A stretch of 64,000 nucleotides of DNA, from NCBI RefSeq assembly GCF_001905385.1, contig NZ_LIPF01000002.1, positions 372,001 to 436,000 on the forward strand, written 5' to 3'. This document shows, in pieces, positions 8,447 through 16,247 of the stretch; position 1 is the stretch's first letter; each line of letters opens with the position of its first letter. Under the pieces are notes generated by a model. It had not been told where the DNA came from. It did not search any database and saw only the letters and a list, made by a program, of their open reading frames with translations. The position numbers and the translations under genes were made by a program. The DNA is from Streptomyces sp. CB02414 (GTDB taxonomy: Bacteria; Actinomycetota; Actinomycetes; Streptomycetales; Streptomycetaceae).

Positions 8447-8577
8447 CCGAGTCAGCTCGTTTTCTGACGCCCCTAGCTCGCGGGTGCGCCCTGCCCAGGG
8501 CGCGTCACCTGTTGACGACGAGCCCGGGAGGTGCCCAGCCAACACTGGCAGCGGTTGTGATCAATCCACTCTGTCCC

Positions 8578-9129
8578 TCAGTCGTGCGGAACTTCCTCGA
8601 TCACGTTCTCCGCGAATCGCCAGTCCAGACCAAAGAGGACGCCGGGTATCTGGAGGTTCAAGTCACGTATACAAACGGCTGAAATGCCGTACGGCAACAT
8701 GACGAGCCCGACTTCTGCATCCGGGTACAGACTGCGCCATTGGGTGGCCGTACGCTTCGCGGAGCCCTGTCTGTCCTGGTTCTGCGGGCCAGTATCCGTT
8801 CGTTCGACAATCACGCAGAGCGTGCCCTGGGACAGCGTGTCACCGGGCATGCGCAGCAAGCAGCTTGAGACATGCTCGGCACCCCCGGCGATCATGGTCT
8901 GGAGGATGTACTCACCGGACACCACGACGCTGAACTTCTGTTCCGGCGTGGCGCCACCGAAGACCAGGTCAGCCACTTCCGTCATCCGCAACAAGCGCGA
9001 CTCGGCTTCCTCGCTCAGATCGAACTCCATGAAACCCGGGGGCAACTCGAACCAGAAGTCGGCTGCGTCGGCAGGAGCAACAGTTGTCATCGGAGCCGCG
9101 ATTGTGGCTGACGTGTCAGTATGTTCCAT
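8578..9129 (-). CDS. Hypothetical protein, last gene of T7SS-like cassette B (paralogue of 1734-2402)
   Basis: ATG at 9129 overlaps the stop of the preceding gene (ATGA). The 183-aa soluble protein starts with a short Thr/Ala tail and then FWFELPPGFMEFDLSEEAESRLLRM, parallel to the cassette A protein. Other shared stretches are the middle (SGEYILQTMIAGGAEHVSSCL against AAGQQMLAALCEAGTVFCSL) and the last helix. No catalytic motif. Its retention beside a split effector-like gene fits an immunity or accessory role, but that is inference. Confidence 0.75.
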   Translation of the reverse strand: MEHTDTSATIAAPMTTVAPADAADFWFELPPGFMEFDLSEEAESRLLRMTEVADLVFGGATPEQKFSVVVSGEYILQTMIAGGAEHVSSCLLRMPGDTLSQGTLCVIVERTDTGPQNQDRQGSAKRTATQWRSLYPDAEVGLVMLPYGISAVCIRDLNLQIPGVLFGLDWRFAENVIEEVPHD

Positions 9130-9893
9130 CAGTCCGTCAGCTCCCAGGCGCCGAGACCGATGGCGCTGCCTACAGCAACTATCCCGCCGACCTTGCCGCC
9201 TCCCCCGCCCGTGGCAATGTTGGCCACCCCGGTACCCCAGGTAGCGGCGTCGTACCGGCCGGCGCTCGTTTCGTAGGCGTTGATCGCGGTAGGCGCTGTC
9301 CATGCGAGCTGCGCAGCAGCCTGGATACCTTCAGTAGCCGTGAGAGCGGCGCCACGCGAGACACCCAACTTGCCGGCGACAGCCATCACGGGAGCATCGA
9401 TCACCTTGACGACGGGGTCGGCCGCCTTCATGAGGTTCTTGGCTGTGGCACCAGCCGTCTTGATGCCGACCTTGGTACCGGCGACAACGCCTCCAGCGGC
9501 ACGTCCAGCCTTGACGCCCGCTTTAACACCATGGAATGCCGCTCCGACACCGGGCACCATGCCGAGCGCGTCACCGCCCAGTGTGAGCCAGTTCCCGATC
9601 CGCTCACCGGTCGGCGGCCAGAGTCCTTCCACGCCGTAGGCCGAAGCATGAGCGGCAAACGCCACCGCACTCAGGCCGATGGCCAACGGAGCGAGAACCG
9701 GACAGAAGATGGCGACAACGCCGATGACAGAAGCAGCGACGGTGATCCAGTCGGCGTGGCTCTTGATCCATTCCCCTACTTCGGCCAGGAGCTCCCCGAC
9801 CTGGCCCGGAAGGTCGGCCAGGGCCTCGCCCAGATCAGCGATGGCATCTCCGAGCTTGTCCCACATGCCTGGCTCATTCGGGGCGATGTCCAT
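9129..9893 (-). CDS. C-terminal hydrophobic half of split WXG/T7SS effector-like gene, cassette B
   Basis: 254 aa from ATG 9893, but the frame continues upstream without interruption (Q-A-Y-G-K-D-I-A-D-R-L-K-K-A) to a TAA at 9936-9938, which is also the stop of the upstream ORF in the same frame. The sequence MDIAPNEPGMWDKLGDAIADLG aligns with LAPQEPGWFDEALDWLGD of the intact cassette A protein, followed by the same hydrophobic stretch (ITVAASVIGVVAIFCPVLAP). It is therefore the C-terminal half of one ancestral gene, probably a pseudogene piece. Independent translation is doubtful: only AAGAAGG, 3 bases from the ATG, resembles a ribosome site. Confidence 0.7.
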   Translation of the reverse strand: MDIAPNEPGMWDKLGDAIADLGEALADLPGQVGELLAEVGEWIKSHADWITVAASVIGVVAIFCPVLAPLAIGLSAVAFAAHASAYGVEGLWPPTGERIGNWLTLGGDALGMVPGVGAAFHGVKAGVKAGRAAGGVVAGTKVGIKTAGATAKNLMKAADPVVKVIDAPVMAVAGKLGVSRGAALTATEGIQAAAQLAWTAPTAINAYETSAGRYDAATWGTGVANIATGGGGGKVGGIVAVGSAIGLGAWELTD

Positions 9894-9935
9894 GGCCTTC
9901 TTCAGACGGTCCGCTATATCCTTGCCGTACGCCTG

Positions 9936-10379
9936 TTAATTCCCGGACATTTTGCGACCTTGCCGCCGGATCTCCTCCAGTTCAAGATTCCTGGCGTTCG
10001 CCTCTCGCCCTGCGTCCTGAACCTTGTCCTTGTGGTCCTGGGTATCTTTCTTGCTATCATCCGCGTTTTTGAGCTTGTCAGCCGTCGCCCGCGCCTTACT
10101 CAGTTGCTCATCGACCTCGGCTGCCCGCGCCTCCAGCCGCACGGCGTCCGCCTGCTTGGCCTCCATGTGGGCAGCCCAGTCCTCAAGGATGGTCGCAGCA
10201 TCACGGAAGGAATCACGCGCATCGTCCATGCGCGGGCGGAACTCGTCATCGAACTTCTCTCGAAATACTTCCGCCGCCTTTCCCTTCCAGTCCCCCACAC
10301 CAGTGCCGTGCAGGACCTGGGATATCTCATCGAGAGCCTTCGCCGTCCTGCGCACTGTCTTGGCGACGTCGTCGGCCAT
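9936..10379 (-). CDS. N-terminal WXG-domain half of split T7SS effector-like gene, cassette B
   Basis: 147 aa from ATG 10379, which follows the preceding small gene by 7 bp. It contains the WXG turn VGDWKGKAAEVFREKF and a charged coiled coil, like residues 60-200 of the cassette A effector. It ends at TAA 9936-9938 after RRQGRKMSGN, exactly where the coiled coil should run on into the segment encoded in the same frame downstream. The joined reading frame 9129-10379 would make about 416 aa, close to the 452 aa of the cassette A protein. A single base change (for example CAA, GAA or AAA to TAA) explains the split. Confidence 0.7.
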   Translation of the reverse strand: MADDVAKTVRRTAKALDEISQVLHGTGVGDWKGKAAEVFREKFDDEFRPRMDDARDSFRDAATILEDWAAHMEAKQADAVRLEARAAEVDEQLSKARATADKLKNADDSKKDTQDHKDKVQDAGREANARNLELEEIRRQGRKMSGN

Positions 10380-10386
10380 CGATTGA

Positions 10387-10683
10387 TCACCCGGGCAAGG
10401 AACAAACCCTCGCCTCGGCGAGTTCATCGTCCAACTTCTCGAAGGACTCTTTGACCGTGAGAAGCGCTTTGGATGCCTTCTCCGAGAACTTCGTGAGCTG
10501 CTTGATCCCGTACGACCACTCGTCACCGAAGTCGTCCATGCGCCTGGCGAGCTCCGGAACTCCCATGGAGTCGCCAGTCACTTCTGCCATCTCCCGACCA
10601 GGCTTCTTCATCAGCTCCGCTATGTGGTCGAGATTGTGTCTCACTCGGTTCAACACCACATAGTCAGCGGTCAGATCACTCAC
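10387..10683 (-). CDS. Small helical WXG100-like partner protein, cassette B
   Basis: GTG at 10683 has GGGGGAG just upstream. The 98-aa helical product has the turn DEWSYGIKQL near residue 55, matching DWKYGSEEI in the cassette A small protein, and it is encoded just before a WXG-domain gene in the same way. This is the expected size of an Esx/Lap-like secretion partner. About 260 bp of gene-free sequence lies upstream of it (10684-10947); no clear promoter or repeat was seen there. Confidence 0.7.
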   Translation of the reverse strand: MSDLTADYVVLNRVRHNLDHIAELMKKPGREMAEVTGDSMGVPELARRMDDFGDEWSYGIKQLTKFSEKASKALLTVKESFEKLDDELAEARVCSLPG

Positions 10684-10947
10684 GAGCTCCCCCTTCCCAC
10701 ACTCACGACGTGCTGCTCAGGCCGACATCCATCGATGACTTCGCCCCTATTTCTCACCGAGGGGATCGGCGCCTCAGCTGATATGTGGCGGCTCCCCTCA
10801 AGCGAGCAAGGCTATCCAGGGGCATCGAGCGAACACCAGTTGGACCGCCTCCACGGCCGTTGCCCGCCGAAGCGTCGTCATGCCCCACAGCTGCCTGCCG
10901 CTGTCCGCGAGGCCATTGCAGGGCGGTCGGCCGGTTTCTCCGAAGTA

Positions 10948-11505
10948 TCAGCCGGAGACGATGTCGAGGACGGCCGTGCCATCCTCTCCCGCCGTTGCTT
11001 GAATCACCACGGCGTCAGCAGGGGGACTCGGCCTGGCATGGTCGTTGCCCACGCCGCCGCAGGAGTTGCCGCTTCCGTTGGTGCGGAGGACGGTGATGCA
11101 CCCTTGCCCCGGGCCACGGGCGCTGCCCTTTGACTGGCTTTGGGGGGACTTCACCGCGTAGGCGACCTCGTTCGGGCCGACTTCCGTCACGTCGAGCGTC
11201 ACCGCCATGCCAGTAGGTCCCTTGAACCGGATCGTGACCGGCTCGGTCACCAGGACCTGGCAGTCACCGTCCTTGCAGGCATCCAAGTCTCGGCCATCCG
11301 CGGCCGACGGCGGCGGCGCCGGCCGCTTCGTGGTGGCGGGGGGACTGGGAGCAGGCTGAGAGGGTCGTGACGCGCCAGGTTCTGTCGTACGGGCACCGTT
11401 CGAGGGCGTTCCGTCGGCCTCGCCCGAGTCGCCGCAACCGGTCGCCGTCGCCAAGGACAACAGGATCGCGACGGCGAGAAGCCGGGCCGTTGACGTCGCT
11501 GCCAC
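10948..11505 (-). CDS. Lipoprotein, unknown function
   Basis: GTG at 11505 with GGGGAG upstream. Lipoprotein signal ARLLAVAILLSLATATGCGD, with the lipobox cysteine about residue 24, then a 40-residue Pro/Ser/Thr linker. The outer domain of about 110 aa has two cysteine pairs (DLDACKDGDCQV and GQGCITVLRTNGSGNSCGG) and beta-rich sequence (VTIRFKGPTGMAVTLDVTEVG). No known catalytic motif. It is upstream of cassette B on the same strand, but 265 bp away, so co-transcription is uncertain. Confidence 0.8.
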   Translation of the reverse strand: MAATSTARLLAVAILLSLATATGCGDSGEADGTPSNGARTTEPGASRPSQPAPSPPATTKRPAPPPSAADGRDLDACKDGDCQVLVTEPVTIRFKGPTGMAVTLDVTEVGPNEVAYAVKSPQSQSKGSARGPGQGCITVLRTNGSGNSCGGVGNDHARPSPPADAVVIQATAGEDGTAVLDIVSG

Positions 11506-11751
11506 AGTGATCTCCCCACCATGTCATCCCAGTAGGGCGGCTGGCCTCTCGTCGACCTACCTCAGCCCTCCCCGCCCATGCTTCCCTCGCCACTCGGACA
11601 CCATGCCAGGCGTCACAGAGTCCGCTGATGCCAGGAATGCGTGACCCGCTTGGTCCGAGTACGCGATCGCTCCCGAGGGGCGCGCGGTGATAGCCGGAGG
11701 AGGAGGAACGGTGGCCGTGAAGCAGGCAGGGTGAAGCGGGGAACACATGCT

Positions 11752-11779
11752 TTGACGCACCTTCGGGCTTGAGTACCTT
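11752..11779 (+). promoter_or_regulatory. Probable housekeeping promoter for the 11829 gene
   Basis: A -35 box TTGACG (11752-11757) and a -10 box TACCTT (11774-11779) are separated by 16 bases and lie about 50 bp upstream of the GTG at 11829. This fits the Streptomyces HrdB consensus. The rest of the 323-bp region 11506-11828 between the divergent genes holds no clear gene or repeat. Confidence 0.5.
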
Positions 11780-11828
11780 CGCAGCGTCTGGCACACGTCC
11801 CGGTCGGGCAAACAGGAACAGGAGAAAC

Positions 11829-12470
11829 GTGAGCCTCCGACGGCACCTCAGGAAGCTCCTGGCCGAGACCGAAGGGGGTGGTCGGCCTCACGGGTCTCGT
11901 CACGTCTCGAGCGTCTCGGACGAGGCCGAGGTGTCCTTCACGACAGAGGTCCCGTGGCCGTCGCTGTGGAAGTTCGCGCAGTTCGCGTACATCGCCGAGC
12001 AGTACGGCTACCTCTACTCCGGCCTGGATCCTGAACTGCGGGACCTCGGAACACCGTTCTTCGTCTTCCGGCCACTGCCAGACGCGCGCGAGCGCTCCGC
12101 TCGTACGAGGGAGCGCTTTCCCGGCGCCCTCGACGGCGGTCGGCTGCCCGGTATGCGCGCATGGCCCGTGCCCATACTGACGCTGCCGAAGGCACGCAAG
12201 GAGGTCAAGCTGCTACATGCCCGGATCGCCATCGACTACTACGGTGCGCTGGGGCAGCAGCGTATGCGTCCGTGGCTCATCGGCATCCCCGGGGCGTTCT
12301 TGCTCTTCCTGCTGGTGAACGGCGAGCTGCACGGGACCGGACTGCGTGTCGCGGCCAGCATGGTCGCGGCGCTGCTCATTGCGTTGGCGGTTTCCCGCGC
12401 CTTCGTGCGCCGTCGCCGTGCGGCGTACCAGCGGCTGCTTGACCGGTCCGGTGTCCGTTGGCCTCCATGA
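11829..12470 (+). CDS. Hypothetical protein with two C-terminal membrane segments
   Basis: GTG at 11829 is preceded by AGGAGAAAC, giving about 213 aa. The first 140 residues are soluble with mixed charge (EVPWPSLWKFAQFAYIAEQYGYLYSGLD). Two adjacent hydrophobic helices follow (WLIGIPGAFLLFLLVNGELHG and LRVAASMVAALLIALAVSRAF), and the end is arginine-rich. This suggests a cytoplasmic domain anchored by a hairpin. Family not recognised. Confidence 0.7.
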   Translation: MSLRRHLRKLLAETEGGGRPHGSRHVSSVSDEAEVSFTTEVPWPSLWKFAQFAYIAEQYGYLYSGLDPELRDLGTPFFVFRPLPDARERSARTRERFPGALDGGRLPGMRAWPVPILTLPKARKEVKLLHARIAIDYYGALGQQRMRPWLIGIPGAFLLFLLVNGELHGTGLRVAASMVAALLIALAVSRAFVRRRRAAYQRLLDRSGVRWPP

Positions 12471-12576
12471 CCGCGTTGGGGGCGTCGAAGATACACGTCC
12501 GCCCGATGTGTGCGAGGCGTTCACTACCCCGACGGCCATGGACAGGCGGGAACCCCCCCACGGCCGACGGCAAGGT

Positions 12577-13068
12577 TCACACCAGGTAGTAGCGCGCTCT
12601 GTCCTTCGGCAGCACGGCCCACATCCGCGTGCCACCACCGGGTTCGCGAGCGTCGCCGAAGCCCCAGTCCCCCTGGCAGGCTCGTACGACGCAGGCCATG
12701 ACCCTGAGCGCTGACCTGCGCCGGGCTTCGCATGCGGCCGCGAGGCGGGGGTGGGTGTGGCGGGCGTGGCCGTCGTAGAGGATGACGCAGAGTGCTTCGT
12801 CGCGGTAGCGCAGGGCCATGTACACCTCGGGAGTGGGGGTGAAGCGGCAGGCGCAGGTGACCAGTTCGCTCATGACCTGTACGGCGGCCTCCGTCATGTT
12901 CTCCAGGTCGTGCGCCTGGAGGATGGTGCGGGTCGCCGCGCGAGCGATGGCCGGGCTCTGCGGGGCGGCGGGGAGAGTGAGGCTGTAGGTCAGGTTCTCC
13001 GGTGCGGGTGGGGTGGAGGGGTGGGCCGTGGCTACTTGCCCCAGGCAGGTCGTGAGGGACGGAGGCAT
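12577..13068 (-). CDS. ATP-binding protein of the anti-sigma regulatory (RsbW/SpoIIAB-like) type
   Basis: ATG at 13068 with GAGGAG 6 bases upstream; 163 aa. It has the short GHKL ATPase layout of Streptomyces HATPase_c_2 proteins: LTLPAAPQSPAIARAATRTIL, then the N-box helix EAAVQVMSELVTCACRF. A degenerate G1 region follows (LCVILYDGHARHTHP where a D-x-G-x-G motif is usual), then GDWGFGDAREPGGGTRMWAVL. Proteins of this type flank WhiJ/AbaA-like regulators, as here, where it diverges from the DUF5753 gene. Partner sigma factor or antisigma target unknown. Confidence 0.8.
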   Translation of the reverse strand: MPPSLTTCLGQVATAHPSTPPAPENLTYSLTLPAAPQSPAIARAATRTILQAHDLENMTEAAVQVMSELVTCACRFTPTPEVYMALRYRDEALCVILYDGHARHTHPRLAAACEARRRSALRVMACVVRACQGDWGFGDAREPGGGTRMWAVLPKDRARYYLV

Positions 13069-13333
13069 GGCAGCTCCTCGGTTCGAGGGTGATGGTTGTC
13101 GTCGGCCCGGTGGCTCGTCTCCCTGACACGGTCCGCCCTCCCAGGGCAGGAGGACACAGGCAGGCACGTGCGAATGCCCTTCCGGGACGAGCGTTGCGTG
13201 TTCACTCCGTGACTGAACGTAGAGTCGGTGGGGTCACCGTGTCCACGGTTCTAGAGATAATTACCCCTAGCGTGGTGGACTTGCCTGCCATGCGTCGGCA
13301 GACTGAGGCCTCGAACGCGCGGAGAAGGGCAGC

Positions 13334-14185
13334 ATGGCCACGAGAAGTACGCCGACAGAGCGACAGAAGCGCCTGGGTGCGGAGATGCGGAAGATGCGGC
13401 TCGCGTCCGGCGTCACCACGGAGTACGCCGCCGGGCTTCTCGGCATCGACCGGACCCGGCTGTCCAACATGGAGTCGGGGATCCGCCCCTTCTCGGGCGA
13501 GCGAGTCCGCACCCTTGCCTGCAATTTCTCATGTGCGGACCAGGACTACGTCGAAGCGCTGGTCGCCATAGCCGAGGACAAGGAACGTGGGTGGTGGGAA
13601 CAGCACCGGGGCACCTTGCCGGCTGGGCTTCTGGACATCGCCCAGCTCGAGTGGCACGCGACGCGAGTACGGACCGCGCAGGTCATGCACGTACCAGGGC
13701 TGCTGCAGACCGAGGAGTATGCCCGCGCCGTCTTCGCCGCCGTCCTCCCCGCGCTGAGCCGACTCGAGGTGGAGCTGCGCGTGGCCCATCGCATGCAGCG
13801 TCAACAGGTGTTCTCGCGCGGACAGCCGTTGTCGTACCTCGCCTACGTCCACGAGGCCGCACTGCGCATGCCCTATGGCGGGCGCGAGACCGCACGTCAG
13901 CAATTGGAGCACCTGGTGGAACGGTCCGAGCAGCGGAGTACTGAGGTTCGGGTGATCCCCACGTATGTGGACGGCTTTCCGGGAGCTGGGCATGCGCTTC
14001 TCTACGCCCATGGCGCCGTCCCCCAACTCGACACCGTTCAACTCGACTCCGCACACGGGCCGGAATTCACCGGCGCGGAAGCCCAGCTGACCAAGTACCG
14101 TGCCCACTTGGGATGGATGGAGGACGCCGCGCTGTCAGCGTCAGCGTCGCGTGATCTCATCCGCCGTGTTGCCCGTGAACTCTGA
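13334..14185 (+). CDS. WhiJ-like helix-turn-helix regulator with DUF5753 domain
   Basis: 283 aa. The N-terminal XRE-type HTH (about 12-66) contains RLGAEMRKMRLASGVTTEYAAGLLGIDRTRLSNMESG. The rest is DUF5753 with hallmark stretches IAQLEWHATRVRTAQVMHVPGLLQTEEYARAV and RHxQ-like AHRMQRQQVF, and ends STEVRVIPTYVDGFPG...FTGAEAQLTKYRAHLGWM. In Streptomyces, WhiJ and AbaA-OrfA family members of this kind regulate development and antibiotic production together with adjacent small DUF397 proteins. The stop codon lies within the ribosome-site region of the DUF397-like gene. A GATAAT -10-like hexamer is at 13256-13261. Confidence 0.9.
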   Translation: MATRSTPTERQKRLGAEMRKMRLASGVTTEYAAGLLGIDRTRLSNMESGIRPFSGERVRTLACNFSCADQDYVEALVAIAEDKERGWWEQHRGTLPAGLLDIAQLEWHATRVRTAQVMHVPGLLQTEEYARAVFAAVLPALSRLEVELRVAHRMQRQQVFSRGQPLSYLAYVHEAALRMPYGGRETARQQLEHLVERSEQRSTEVRVIPTYVDGFPGAGHALLYAHGAVPQLDTVQLDSAHGPEFTGAEAQLTKYRAHLGWMEDAALSASASRDLIRRVAREL

Positions 14186-14198
14186 GGAGATGGCCACT

Positions 14199-14390
14199 GT
14201 GTCAGGCATCGACTGGGAAGAGCCCTTCTGCGGTGAGGGCAACAACTGTTTCCGCATAGGCACGGACGACCAAGGCAACGCCTACATCGCCGTCGCCGGG
14301 CAGGAGGACCGTCCGCTCGTCGACAACCACGCGGCCCTCCGGTCGCTCATCCTGGAGATCAAGGCGGGCAAGGCGGATCATCTCCTCTGA
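14199..14390 (+). CDS. DUF397-like small protein
   Basis: GTG at 14199 is preferred because GAGGAG (overlapping the upstream stop) is then 9 bases away; the in-frame ATG at 14190 sits directly on that site. The 63-aa product has the family signature WEEPFCGEGNNCFRIG, the usual strand AYIAVAG, and a C-terminal helix ALRSLILEIKAGKADHLL. DUF397 proteins are the usual small partners of DUF5753/WhiJ-type regulators, and this one follows such a gene in the same direction by 13 bp. Confidence 0.75.
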   Translation: MSGIDWEEPFCGEGNNCFRIGTDDQGNAYIAVAGQEDRPLVDNHAALRSLILEIKAGKADHLL

Positions 14391-14396
14391 GTGCGG

Positions 14397-15023
14397 TCAG
14401 CTCTCCGTGCGCGGGAAGGAGACTTCCACCCTGCGGTTCTTCTTGCGGCCGGCTTCGGTGGAGTTGTCGGCGATGGGGTACTGCTCGCCGTAGCCGCGGA
14501 CCTCGTAGGTGATGCCGGCGTCGTTCAGGGTCTCGGTGAGGATGTCGTGTACGGCATTGGCCCGCTTCTTGGAGAGTACGTCGCCGTGGGCCGAGGAGCC
14601 GAGGTTGTCGGTGAAGCCGAAGACTCGGACGCGGGTGGCGTTCTGGGTCTTGATCTCCTCGGCGATACCGGTGATCCGGGACTTGGCCTCGGCGCCGAGC
14701 TTCGCGCTGTCCTTGCCGAACAGCACCTCTGCCTGTAGCGCGAAGGTCACGCTGGTGTTGGTGTCCTCGCGGCGCTCGTCACCGCTCTGGTCCTCCACGA
14801 CCGACTTGATGTCCAGCACCTTCGCCTGCGCGAGCGTGGCGCCGTCGGGGAGCTTGAGGTCCGGGTCGGCGGGGTCGACCTTTACGGGGGCGGCTGCGGA
14901 GGGGTCGGTGCCTGGGGGGTCGTTCGGGTCGTCGTCGGCGGCGTGGGCCGACGTTGTCCCCACGATGCCCGTTGCGATGAGCAGGGAGGCAGTGAGGAGC
15001 ACTGTCAGGCGGTTGTGGAGCAT
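14397..15023 (-). CDS. OmpA-family peptidoglycan-binding secreted protein, end of Tad operon
   Basis: Signal peptide MLHNRLTVLLTASLLIATG...SAHA (about 28 aa), an acidic proline-rich linker, then an OmpA C-terminal domain. That domain has VRVFGFTDNLGSS, the peptidoglycan-contact stretch LSKKRANAVHDIL, and GYGEQYPIADNSTEAGRKKNRRVEVSF. ATG 15023 has GAGG 7 bases upstream; GTG at 15035 overlapping the upstream stop is the alternative. In a monoderm this domain would hold the protein to the cell wall, possibly anchoring pilus parts. It is the last gene of the long minus-strand Tad run. Confidence 0.85.
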   Translation of the reverse strand: MLHNRLTVLLTASLLIATGIVGTTSAHAADDDPNDPPGTDPSAAAPVKVDPADPDLKLPDGATLAQAKVLDIKSVVEDQSGDERREDTNTSVTFALQAEVLFGKDSAKLGAEAKSRITGIAEEIKTQNATRVRVFGFTDNLGSSAHGDVLSKKRANAVHDILTETLNDAGITYEVRGYGEQYPIADNSTEAGRKKNRRVEVSFPRTES

Positions 15024-15031
15024 CGGTGGCC

Positions 15032-15610
15032 TCACCCGGAGATCTCAATGGGAGCGGCCGCGAAGGTCGGAAGCTGGAAGGTGACCTTCGTCGTGTCGGC
15101 AGGTGGTGCCGGGAACTGCATGAAGACGGGAATGGAAGCGCCGGGTTTGATGCGGGGCATATCCGTGGTCGTCAGAGGGCGGCCGTCGGTGTCACGCAAG
15201 ACGTAGTAGCGCTTCTTGTTGCCGGAGTCCACGAGGGTTGCTCCACCGAGCGACGCACCGTGCCGCATGATTTCGGTTTCGTCGCCCCTGGTCCGAATCG
15301 GCACACGCGTCGCTTCAGCTCCGTCGTTCTTGATTTCGCCGCTTACGGTCACGAATCCGCCCGCGTCTCTGGCTGCGGAGTCGATCGTAAGGACCAGGCC
15401 CTCCTCCCCCTTGACCTCGGCCAAGGCCTCGTCAGAACCCTGTTGGGCGCTGGGGCCCGCCTCGCCACCCGAGGAGGCAGAGGTCGACGCCTCCGGCTTC
15501 TTATCGTCGTTGCCGCCACCACTACACCCGGCAACGCCTAGGGACAGTCCGGCTACAACGGTCAACGCAGCCACCCCCCTGCGGACCTTCGCCGTGAACC
15601 GAATACTCAT
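15032..15610 (-). CDS. Lipoprotein in Tad operon
   Basis: 192 aa with lipoprotein signal VRRGVAALTVVAGLSLGVAGC and a glycine/serine linker. The outer domain is beta-rich (VLTIDSAARDAGGFVTVSGEIKN, EATRVPIRTRGDETEI, IPVFMQFPAPPADTTKVTFQLP), with the look of a small immunoglobulin-like or DUF4352-like sandwich. It starts 34 bp after the TadG-like gene and its stop is close to the OmpA-gene start, so it is read as a Tad-linked envelope component. Exact role unknown. Confidence 0.8.
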   Translation of the reverse strand: MSIRFTAKVRRGVAALTVVAGLSLGVAGCSGGGNDDKKPEASTSASSGGEAGPSAQQGSDEALAEVKGEEGLVLTIDSAARDAGGFVTVSGEIKNDGAEATRVPIRTRGDETEIMRHGASLGGATLVDSGNKKRYYVLRDTDGRPLTTTDMPRIKPGASIPVFMQFPAPPADTTKVTFQLPTFAAAPIEISG

Positions 15611-15644
15611 GACTCCGCTTCCTTCGTCTCTCGTCGCGCGCTTG

Positions 15645-16247
15645 TCAGTCGGCCAGGTGCACGTCGAACAGCTCCTGAGGTTCTGGCAACTCGGGAAGAT
15701 CGTCCAGGTCTAGGTCCCAGGACCGCTCCTTGCAGGTGAGCCTCGGGAGCACATCACCAGCTTCCGCACCACCCTCGGGAAGCTCGAACGTGCAGTTCGA
15801 CTCGATCACCGCGACAGCTGACGCCTGCGCGTAGCGGTCCTCCGTGCCCGGCACTATCGAGTCCCCGACCGGCTCGTCCGACGTGACCTCGACCGAGTAC
15901 CGGAGCGGACCGTCCATCGTGCAGTCGTCGACGTGCGCCTCGTTCTCCGCTGCAAGTTGATCCGCTCGCCAGCATGAATCGTCGAGGCCGGTCACTGCTC
16001 CGTCGAAAATGGTGTCCCAAGAGGTGGGATCTCCCACGTTCTCCGCCCACTCACCAGCCAGCTGGTCCCTGGTTTCCTGCGCCGCCGCGAGCGCCGCCGC
16101 ATCGGCCGCAGTTTGGGCTCCGTTACGGTTTGCTGCGGCTTGACCGACCGCGAGATACGCGAACGCGAGAAAGAGCAGACCCGCCACCACCGTGATGTAG
16201 ATGGGGAAGGCCTGCCCTGCGTCGTTGCGGTGAGGCTGCGAGGTCAG
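15645..16247 (-). CDS. TadE/TadG-like pilus-assembly protein
   Basis: 200 aa. N-terminal NDAGQAFPIYITVVAGLLFLAFAYLAVG is the Tad pseudopilin-type membrane helix. GAQTAADAAALAAAQETRDQL follows, typical of TadG-like (DUF2134/Flp-assembly) proteins, then an outside domain with four cysteines. No ATG, GTG or TTG lies in frame near the expected N-terminus. A CTG at 16247 overlaps the stop of the pilin gene (CTGA), so initiation there by coupling is proposed. The frame itself stays open far upstream inside the pilin gene. Confidence 0.75.
   Translation of the reverse strand: MTSQPHRNDAGQAFPIYITVVAGLLFLAFAYLAVGQAAANRNGAQTAADAAALAAAQETRDQLAGEWAENVGDPTSWDTIFDGAVTGLDDSCWRADQLAAENEAHVDDCTMDGPLRYSVEVTSDEPVGDSIVPGTEDRYAQASAVAVIESNCTFELPEGGAEAGDVLPRLTCKERSWDLDLDDLPELPEPQELFDVHLAD

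Noticed and set aside
9129..10379. Programmed frameshift or recoding at the cassette B split
   Set aside because: Both halves are in the same frame with a plain TAA and no slippery sequence or readthrough context; a nonsense mutation is simpler.
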